From Bacteroidia bacterium (GTDB taxonomy: Bacteria > Bacteroidota > Bacteroidia > Bacteroidales > Prolixibacteraceae): a stretch of DNA of 20,366 nt. Location of the stretch: positions 1 through 20,366 of the forward strand of contig JANYJT010000179.1 in the NCBI GenBank assembly GCA_025358395.1. The letters run 5' to 3'. The translations under genes were made by a program, and so were the position numbers. Shown here in pieces: positions 14,986-20,366 of this stretch. The notes under the pieces are model-generated. The model saw only the letters and a list, made by a program, of their open reading frames with translations, did no database searches and had not been told where the DNA came from. Every line of letters starts with the position of its first letter. The first letter of the stretch is position 1.

Positions 14986-16473
14986 ATGAACCGTTTTTTC
15001 ACCATTTTACTGCTTGTTGTTGCATTTCAAATCTCTTTAGCCCAGGAAAAAGCCAAGAAGATCTCACTGAATGAAGCAATTGATCTGGCCTCCATACAAT
15101 CGCTGGATGCTTTCAAACAACAGAACATGTATTTGTCAAGTTACTGGGAATATAAGTATTATAGGTCTGACAAGCTGCCTCAGTTTTTAATTGGGTCCAA
15201 TCCGCTCTCCTACAACAACTCCATCAGGCAGGATTATATTCCACAGGATCAGAGTTGGCAATATAGTCAGCAGAAAAATATCACATCGAGTGCCTCTCTC
15301 AAGATGACACAGAATGTTGGTCTAACGGGTGGTAGTTTTTCTGCCGGTTCCGACATAGGGATGGTCAGAAATTTTCTGGGAGACCAGCAATCCATGTTCT
15401 CCTCCAATATGATAAGCTTAGGTTACAGGCAAAGGTTAAATGGGTATAACAGTATGCACTGGAAATCCAAAATTGAGCCTTTGAAATTTGAGACGGCTAA
15501 GAAACAATATATTCAGTCGAAAGAGGACATTGCGGTAAAAACGACCACCAAATTTTTTGTACTGGTGGATGCCCAGATTGAAATCAACATCTCAAGAACA
15601 AATCTGGCCAATGCAGACACACTTTACCAGATTGGCAAGGGACGTTATCAGGTCGGAACAGTTACGCAGGATGAGCTTTTAAATTTTGAACTGAACCTGA
15701 TGAATGCTCGCATCGCTTTAACCCGTGCAAATCAGGGACTATTGCGTGCGCGTTCCGACCTAAACAGCTTTCTGGGTCTTGAAAAAAATGCCGTCCTAGA
15801 TTGTACATTGCCGACTTCCATCAGTGCTTCACTCCAAATTGATGTAGACAAGGCTATCCAGAAATCCATGACCAACAATCCGGATATTTTGTCGCAGGAG
15901 AGACGAATCCTGGAACAGGACAGCAATGTTAAACTGGTCAAATCACAGAATGGTTTGAGCGCGGATATTAATGCCACAGCCGGATTGAATCAAAAATCCG
16001 TTTCCCTGGCCGAGTCATACCAAAATCCCAATCAGTTCCAAAATATTGCTTTGGTCGGACTTTCTGTCCCAATCGTAGACTGGGGTAAAAGAAAGGGACA
16101 GCTGTTGATGGCCAAATCTAACAGGGAGATTGTCATCAACAGCATAAAACAAGAGAGAATCGACTTTGAGCAATCTGTACTGATGAGCGTTCTGGAATTT
16201 AATCTTCAATCTGAACAGGTAATGAATTCTGCAAAGGCTGATACCATTGCCCAAATGGGGTTCGATGTCACGATGAGACGATTTAAAATTGGAAAATTGG
16301 ATGTAACGAAACTCAACCTTGCACGAAACGATCTGGAAAATGCAAAGCGGGCTTACATCAATTCGCTTAGAAAATATTGGCTTTCCTACTACCAGATTAG
16401 AGGACTGGCATTGTTCGATTTTGAAAAGAACACTGATTTGATAGCAGATTTTGATAAAATTCTCAACCAATGA
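14986..16473 (+). CDS. TolC-family outer membrane efflux protein
   Basis: Outer-membrane channel subunit of the export system. The 495 residues start with a Sec signal peptide (MNRFFTILLLVVAFQISLAQ), followed by two long mostly helical repeats typical of the OEP family (ISLNEAIDLASIQSLDAFKQ near the N-terminus; ANADTLYQIGKGRYQVGTVT mid-protein; FDVTMRRFKIGKLDVTKLNL near the C-terminus). The repeat of RYQVGTVTQDELL and RFKIGKLDVTKL shows the internal duplication of TolC proteins. It starts 6 bp after the permease and its stop overlaps the ATG of the second adaptor (ATGA), so translation is probably coupled. The protein does not carry a lipobox. Confidence 0.92.
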   Translation: MNRFFTILLLVVAFQISLAQEKAKKISLNEAIDLASIQSLDAFKQQNMYLSSYWEYKYYRSDKLPQFLIGSNPLSYNNSIRQDYIPQDQSWQYSQQKNITSSASLKMTQNVGLTGGSFSAGSDIGMVRNFLGDQQSMFSSNMISLGYRQRLNGYNSMHWKSKIEPLKFETAKKQYIQSKEDIAVKTTTKFFVLVDAQIEINISRTNLANADTLYQIGKGRYQVGTVTQDELLNFELNLMNARIALTRANQGLLRARSDLNSFLGLEKNAVLDCTLPTSISASLQIDVDKAIQKSMTNNPDILSQERRILEQDSNVKLVKSQNGLSADINATAGLNQKSVSLAESYQNPNQFQNIALVGLSVPIVDWGKRKGQLLMAKSNREIVINSIKQERIDFEQSVLMSVLEFNLQSEQVMNSAKADTIAQMGFDVTMRRFKIGKLDVTKLNLARNDLENAKRAYINSLRKYWLSYYQIRGLALFDFEKNTDLIADFDKILNQ

Positions 16474-17702
16474 CCCTATCTAAATCTAGAAAAAGAATTT
16501 TGCTCTCAGCGATACCCTTTGTATTGCTCCTGATAGCATTATGGATTTCAGGCAGGAAACAGGAGGCTGGAATTTACAAAGTAAAAAAGGATAATTTCGA
16601 GGCCATCATCTCATGCAAAGGGGAAATTCAGAGTGAAAAAGCCATCCTCATTAACTTGCCTGATATCTTTGGAAACAGGACACTTGAGCTCTGGGACATG
16701 CAAATCAAAGACCTGATACCCGAAGGTTCAATTGTAGCAAAAGGCGACTATGTTGCCCTTCTGGATCAGGGTAGAATAAAACAGCTCAAAGAAAACAACG
16801 AAGAGGTTCTCAAAAGAATCCTTTTCAATTACAACGATGCTAAAATCGATAGTGCTGTCGATCTGGTAGCACTTCGCAATGCCATTGACCAATTTGCTTT
16901 TGATCTCAAAAACAAGAAAATTGAGGTGGAGCAGGCGGTTTATGAATCTCCCGCTTTTCAGCGGAAAGCACAAATGTCTTACGAACGGACCTCGAGGCAG
17001 ATGGATGCCAGGGTCCGTGCATATCTTATGACGCAAAAAACATTGCAAATTCAAGTATCACGAGAGGAAGCCAAGGTAAAGGAATTGACACTTAAGGATC
17101 AGAACTACCAAATAGCTTTTGATGCCGCACGCATCACTGCCCCACAAGACGGAATGCTCATTTATGGCCGTACATTCGGCAGAGGTGGAAGTCGGAAACT
17201 CACCATCGGCTCGAACGTGAGCATGCAAAATCCTATTATCGCTACGTTGCCTGACTTGTCTGTACTCGCGTCCGAAACCTATGTTGAAGAGATTTATATC
17301 GCCAAGATAAAAGTCGGCGACAGTGTCAGGGTCTTCATCGATGCCTTAAAAAACCAGCAAAAAATTGGTGTCATTTCAAATATTTCCAATGTTGGTCAAG
17401 AGATGTCAGGCTTTGAATCCAAAGTTTTCAAAGTGATTATCCGCATTTCAAGCGACAACAAACGAATTAAGCCGGCTATGACCACCAACAATGAAATAAT
17501 CATCTCAAAAGAGCAAAATGTACTGGTGATCCCAAGGGTCGCACTCTTTTCAAACGGACCTGATCAATTTGTCTACCTCAAAGAATTTGGGGGAGTAAAT
17601 AGCAGAAATGTTGAATGCGGGAGTCAGAGCGAGAAATTTGTCGTGATCAAAAGAGGACTTAACGAGGGGGATAAGATTTTGCTTTCGAAACCGATGAAGT
17701 GA
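16470..17702 (+). CDS. HlyD/MacA-type periplasmic adaptor (second copy)
   Basis: Second membrane fusion protein of the operon, 410 residues, and a diverged paralogue of the gene at 12213. It has an N-terminal anchor (about 10-27), half lipoyl motifs (EGSIVAKGDYVALLDQG at about 85-101, and ITAPQDGMLIYGR), a helical hairpin (about 103-217) containing VYESPAFQRKAQM, and barrel segments ETYVEEIYIAKIKVGDSVRV and KPAMTTNNEI. It ends without the charged tail of the first adaptor. The start overlaps the tolC-like stop by 4 bp. Two non-identical adaptors in one operon could form a mixed adaptor ring or serve alternative partners (inference). Confidence 0.9.
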   Translation: MTLSKSRKRILLSAIPFVLLLIALWISGRKQEAGIYKVKKDNFEAIISCKGEIQSEKAILINLPDIFGNRTLELWDMQIKDLIPEGSIVAKGDYVALLDQGRIKQLKENNEEVLKRILFNYNDAKIDSAVDLVALRNAIDQFAFDLKNKKIEVEQAVYESPAFQRKAQMSYERTSRQMDARVRAYLMTQKTLQIQVSREEAKVKELTLKDQNYQIAFDAARITAPQDGMLIYGRTFGRGGSRKLTIGSNVSMQNPIIATLPDLSVLASETYVEEIYIAKIKVGDSVRVFIDALKNQQKIGVISNISNVGQEMSGFESKVFKVIIRISSDNKRIKPAMTTNNEIIISKEQNVLVIPRVALFSNGPDQFVYLKEFGGVNSRNVECGSQSEKFVVIKRGLNEGDKILLSKPMK

Positions 17703-18096
17703 GTTGAGAGTTGAGAGTTGAGAGTGGGAAGATCGGAAAATGAGAAGATGGGAGGGTGTGAATGCAGGGGCGGCTCATCAAGACTACTTGTAAAGGAATA
17801 ATCGAAACAGAGAGGTGCAGAAACGGAGAAACAGTGAAACAGTGAAACGGAGAAACGGAGAAACGGTGAAACAGTGAAACAGTGAAACAGCATTTTCTTC
17901 TTTAATTAGTGTAATTTGTGTAATCTGTGGTAAGGACCGGGGTTAATTTGTGTGCATTTGTGTAATCTGTGGTAAGGACAGGGGTTAATCTGTGTACTCT
18001 GTGGTTGAGTGAGGCTAAATTATGTAATCCGCTGTTATATTGGATTTTACAAGAATTTGAGGTAAAGAATAAGTAACCATTTATATAATTTTTGGT
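17703..18096. repeat. 394-bp spacer filled with three kinds of tandem or direct repeats
   Basis: At 17704-17724 the heptamer TTGAGAG is repeated three times. At 17820-17890 an octamer GAAACRGW is repeated nearly nine times, mixing GAAACGGA, GAAACAGT and GAAACGGT. At 17915-17953 and 17957-17995 there are two 39-bp direct copies beginning TTTGTGTAATCTGTGGTAAG, differing at two positions, with a 42-bp period; a decayed third piece (CTGTGTACTCTGTGGTTGAG) follows. No gene is supported; the reverse-strand frame through the octamers encodes only low-complexity SLFHCF-type sequence. Confidence 0.85.
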
Positions 18097-19728
18097 ATGA
18101 AGAGTTCAATCTTAGCGGTTTTGGTCATTTTTATTCTTGCCTGTTCGCCAGTTGTGAAGCCTTCAGGTGAAGATGCCATTTTATATAAAAACATTGAAAA
18201 GCATATAGCAACTCTTTCATCAGATCGCTTTGCCGGACGAATGCCTGCCACAGAAAGTGAGAAAATCACGGTGGATTATATTGCAGCTCAGATGAAGGAG
18301 ATTGGACTGGAGCCAGCTTCAAACGGCAGCTATTTTCAGGAAGTCCCCATTTTGGCAGTTGCTTCACATATATCGAACACCCTCGATTTTAAGACTCCGA
18401 AAGGACCAATCAAACTACAGAAACTTGTTGATTATGTCTCATTTTCCAGAAGGGTAGAAAATGAACTTTCGTTGGATCAATCTGAGCTTGTTTTTGCCGG
18501 ATTCGGCATCACAGCACCGGAATACAACCGGGATGATTTTGGGGGGATGGATCTTTCAGGAAAGACCATCCTGGTATTTGTGAACGATCCGGGTTACGGG
18601 ACCAATGATTCCTATTTCAAGGGAAATACCATGACCTACTATGGCCGGTGGACCTATAAATTTGAAGAAGCTGCCAGACGTGGGGCCAAAGGTTGCCTGA
18701 TCATTCATGAGACCGGTCAGGCCGGATATCCATGGAATGTTGTCCGCAACAACGGGGAATCAACAAAACTCTACTTGAAACCGGAGAATGGTTACACAGA
18801 TCGTTGCGCTTTCGAAGGATGGATTTCGAAATCGGCGGCTGAACAGCTTTTTTCGGCATGCGGAATGAGTTTCGATCAGGCTAAAAAAATGGCGTTAGAC
18901 AAAAATTTCAAACCTCAAATCCTGCCGGTCAAAGTATCAGGGAAAATCTCAAATCGTTTCGAAACAAAAACTTCGGCCAATGTTTGCGGATTGATCCGCG
19001 GAAGCAAATATCCCGATGAAGTGGTCGTTTACACCGCCCATTGGGATCATCTTGGTATTGGCACAAAGGTGAATGGCGACAGCATCTACAATGGCGCCAC
19101 CGACAATGCCAGCGCCGTTGCCTGGATGCTCGAGATGGCCCGGGCATATAAGTCTGCCAAGCCTGTCGAACGCTCGGTTCTGTTTTTATCCGTGACTTGC
19201 GAAGAATCCGGACTCCTGGGATCAGGTTATTATGCGGAACATCCCTTTTTCCCAATGAAGAAAACCGTTGCAGTTATCAACACGGATGTTCTGCTGTTTC
19301 TGGGAAAATTTAAGGATGTAATGATCACCGGATCGGGGCAGTCGGAGTTAGACAGCTGGGTGGAGAAAGAAGCAGTCAAACAAGGCAGATATCTGGCGCC
19401 TGACCCAAATCCGGAAAACGGCATGTTTTTCCGCTCCGATCAATTTCCCTTTGTGAAACAGGGTGTTCCGGCTATCTACGCCAAAGGTTATGTCGATGCT
19501 GAAAAATACGGGAAGGAGAAGACCTTAGAGATTGTAAATCGCTATTGGAAAGAAACTTATCACACTCCATCTGATGAATATTATCCAAAAGGAGATGATC
19601 TGAATGGAGTGCTTCAGGATGCTAAATTGCTATATCATGTTGGCACCAATCTGGCCAATTCAAGAGCCTGGCCGGCGTGGAACAAAGATTCGGAGTTCAG
19701 GGCAATCAGGGAGCAGTCGAGGAAATAA
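18097..19728 (+). CDS. M28-family metallopeptidase, predicted lipoprotein
   Basis: Zinc aminopeptidase-type hydrolase, probably acting on peptides outside the cytoplasm. The 543 residues begin with a lipoprotein signal (IFILAC, lipidated C16, followed by Ser). A protease-associated (PA)-like insert lies at about 125-280. All M28 zinc ligands and catalytic residues are visible: H315 in YTAHWDHLG, D336 in GATDNASA, the E369-E370 pair in CEESGLLGS, D397 in INTD, and H489 in YHTPSDE. The length suits M28 peptidases with a PA insert. The gene stands alone behind the repeat-filled spacer and 212 bp before an S46 peptidase on the same strand. The substrate preference is unknown. Confidence 0.94.
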   Translation: MKSSILAVLVIFILACSPVVKPSGEDAILYKNIEKHIATLSSDRFAGRMPATESEKITVDYIAAQMKEIGLEPASNGSYFQEVPILAVASHISNTLDFKTPKGPIKLQKLVDYVSFSRRVENELSLDQSELVFAGFGITAPEYNRDDFGGMDLSGKTILVFVNDPGYGTNDSYFKGNTMTYYGRWTYKFEEAARRGAKGCLIIHETGQAGYPWNVVRNNGESTKLYLKPENGYTDRCAFEGWISKSAAEQLFSACGMSFDQAKKMALDKNFKPQILPVKVSGKISNRFETKTSANVCGLIRGSKYPDEVVVYTAHWDHLGIGTKVNGDSIYNGATDNASAVAWMLEMARAYKSAKPVERSVLFLSVTCEESGLLGSGYYAEHPFFPMKKTVAVINTDVLLFLGKFKDVMITGSGQSELDSWVEKEAVKQGRYLAPDPNPENGMFFRSDQFPFVKQGVPAIYAKGYVDAEKYGKEKTLEIVNRYWKETYHTPSDEYYPKGDDLNGVLQDAKLLYHVGTNLANSRAWPAWNKDSEFRAIREQSRK

Positions 19729-19776
19729 TTTCTCTCAAATGAATCCTTAGATGAGAGATGAACTTCAAAAGTTGTG

Positions 19777-19840
19777 ATAAATCTTTGCTTCGTTTAAACC
19801 ATACACCCCCAATTCAGTCAATGTATCATTAAAGATTTAT
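19777..19840. repeat. Inverted repeat between the two peptidase genes
   Basis: ATAAATCTTT (19777-19786) and AAAGATTTAT (19831-19840) are perfect 10-bp inverted arms 44 bp apart. The arms are AT-rich and no T-run follows, so function is uncertain; it could end the M28 transcript or be chance. Confidence 0.35.
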
Positions 19841-19940
19841 GTGCCGAACATTGATAAGAATACTCATTTTTTACGTTGAGCATTTTTGTTATCATTGTCT
19901 GGTGCAGTACTCTTTTAACAAGCCAAATACAATTCTAAAC

Positions 19941-20366
19941 ATGATGAACTTAAGAAAAATCGGATTATTATTCTTGTCCGTCCTCATTTTGTCTGTAGGC
20001 TCTCTTCGGGCAGATGAAGGAATGTGGATGCTACCGCTGATTCAGAAGCTGAACAGCAAAAAAATGTCGGAACTGGGATTTAAGCTTTCAGCCAAAGACA
20101 TATACGATATTAACAACTCCAGCCTGAAAGATGCTGTTCTGCATTTCGGCGGAGGCTGTACTGCGGAGGTAATTTCAAAAGACGGTCTGGTACTGACCAA
20201 CCACCATTGCGGTTACGGAACAATTCAAAAACTCAGCACTGTCGATCATGATTATCTCCAAAACGGATACTGGGCCATGAACCATGATGAGGAGCTTCCT
20301 GCCAAAGGGCTGACTGTTATCTTCCTCGACCGTTTCGAAGATGTGACCAGGGCTGTGACCGATGCC
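19941..20366 (+). CDS. S46-family dipeptidyl-peptidase, N-terminal part (partial, runs off right edge)
   Basis: Serine dipeptidyl-peptidase of the DPP7/DPP11 family, which removes dipeptides from peptides in the periplasm of peptide-fermenting Bacteroidota. 142 codons are open to the window end. A signal peptide (about 1-24, ending SLRA) is followed by DEGMWMLP, the usual mature start of the family. LVLTNHHCGYGTIQ (84-97) includes the catalytic histidine, one of H88/H89. C73 and C90 probably form the conserved disulfide. Tyr, Leu and Asn residues in HDYLQNGYWAMNHDEELPAKG match the family. The catalytic Asp and Ser and the residue that sets P1 specificity lie beyond the window, so DPP7 and DPP11 cannot be told apart. 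The start could be either of two adjacent ATGs (19941 or 19944). Confidence 0.93.
   Translation, partial: MMNLRKIGLLFLSVLILSVGSLRADEGMWMLPLIQKLNSKKMSELGFKLSAKDIYDINNSSLKDAVLHFGGGCTAEVISKDGLVLTNHHCGYGTIQKLSTVDHDYLQNGYWAMNHDEELPAKGLTVIFLDRFEDVTRAVTDA

Noticed and set aside
17624..17893. Minus-strand 89-residue reading frame through the octamer repeats
   Set aside because: It encodes low-complexity Ser/Phe/His/Cys repeats, overlaps the adaptor gene end, and has no start signals.

Overview
The window looks like a chromosomal segment of a Bacteroidota bacterium, most likely Bacteroidales/Marinilabiliales-like; the genus cannot be told. The basis is the protein families (S46 dipeptidyl-peptidase, M28 lipoprotein peptidase, Obg-PAP2 pair, MacB-type permease with TolC), several TAnnTTTG -7 promoter elements, weak Shine-Dalgarno sequences, and many short tandem repeats and GAGAC...GTCTC palindromes between genes. 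No rRNA, tRNA, CRISPR array or prophage was seen.

Layout. (1) 1-3521, minus strand: a 2-oxoacid dehydrogenase operon transcribed E2 - E3 (lpd) - E1, with E1 running off the left edge. Divergent from it, at 3729-4463, is a HutC-type GntR regulator. The divergent spacer holds a perfect-armed TTGTA-AA-TACAA operator lying on the -33 part of the operon promoter, so this is probably a repressor-controlled operon. A RidA-family protein (4563-5027) converges on the regulator gene across a strong inverted repeat. (2) 5028-5981: a cluster of palindromic REP-like repeats followed by a RAYT/IS200-type Y1 transposase gene. That gene carries two copies of the same palindrome in frame inside its own coding sequence. 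(3) 6033-7716, minus: obg GTPase followed by a PAP2 phosphatase. (4) 7942-8676: acyl-ACP thioesterase. (5) 8775-10910, minus: CPA2 cation/proton antiporter with a C-terminal USP-like region. (6) 11135-11985: a small secreted protein and a DUF421 membrane protein. (7) 12213-17702: a four-gene export operon (adaptor - MacB/FtsX permease - TolC - second adaptor) with two paralogous adaptors and no ATP-binding subunit. (8) 17703-18096: repeat-filled spacer. (9) 18097-20366: M28 lipoprotein peptidase and the start of an S46 dipeptidyl-peptidase, both acting outside the cytoplasm on peptides.

How the parts fit: the left operon oxidises a 2-oxoacid to its acyl-CoA, and RidA next door would clear reactive enamine/imine intermediates; together with the two peptidases this suits an organism that lives partly on amino acids and peptides (inference). 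The most unusual points are the RAYT gene carrying its own repeats, the operator/promoter overlap at the dehydrogenase operon, the two peripheral-subunit-binding domains in E2, the export operon without ATPase, and the recurring 7-bp-period tandem repeats.
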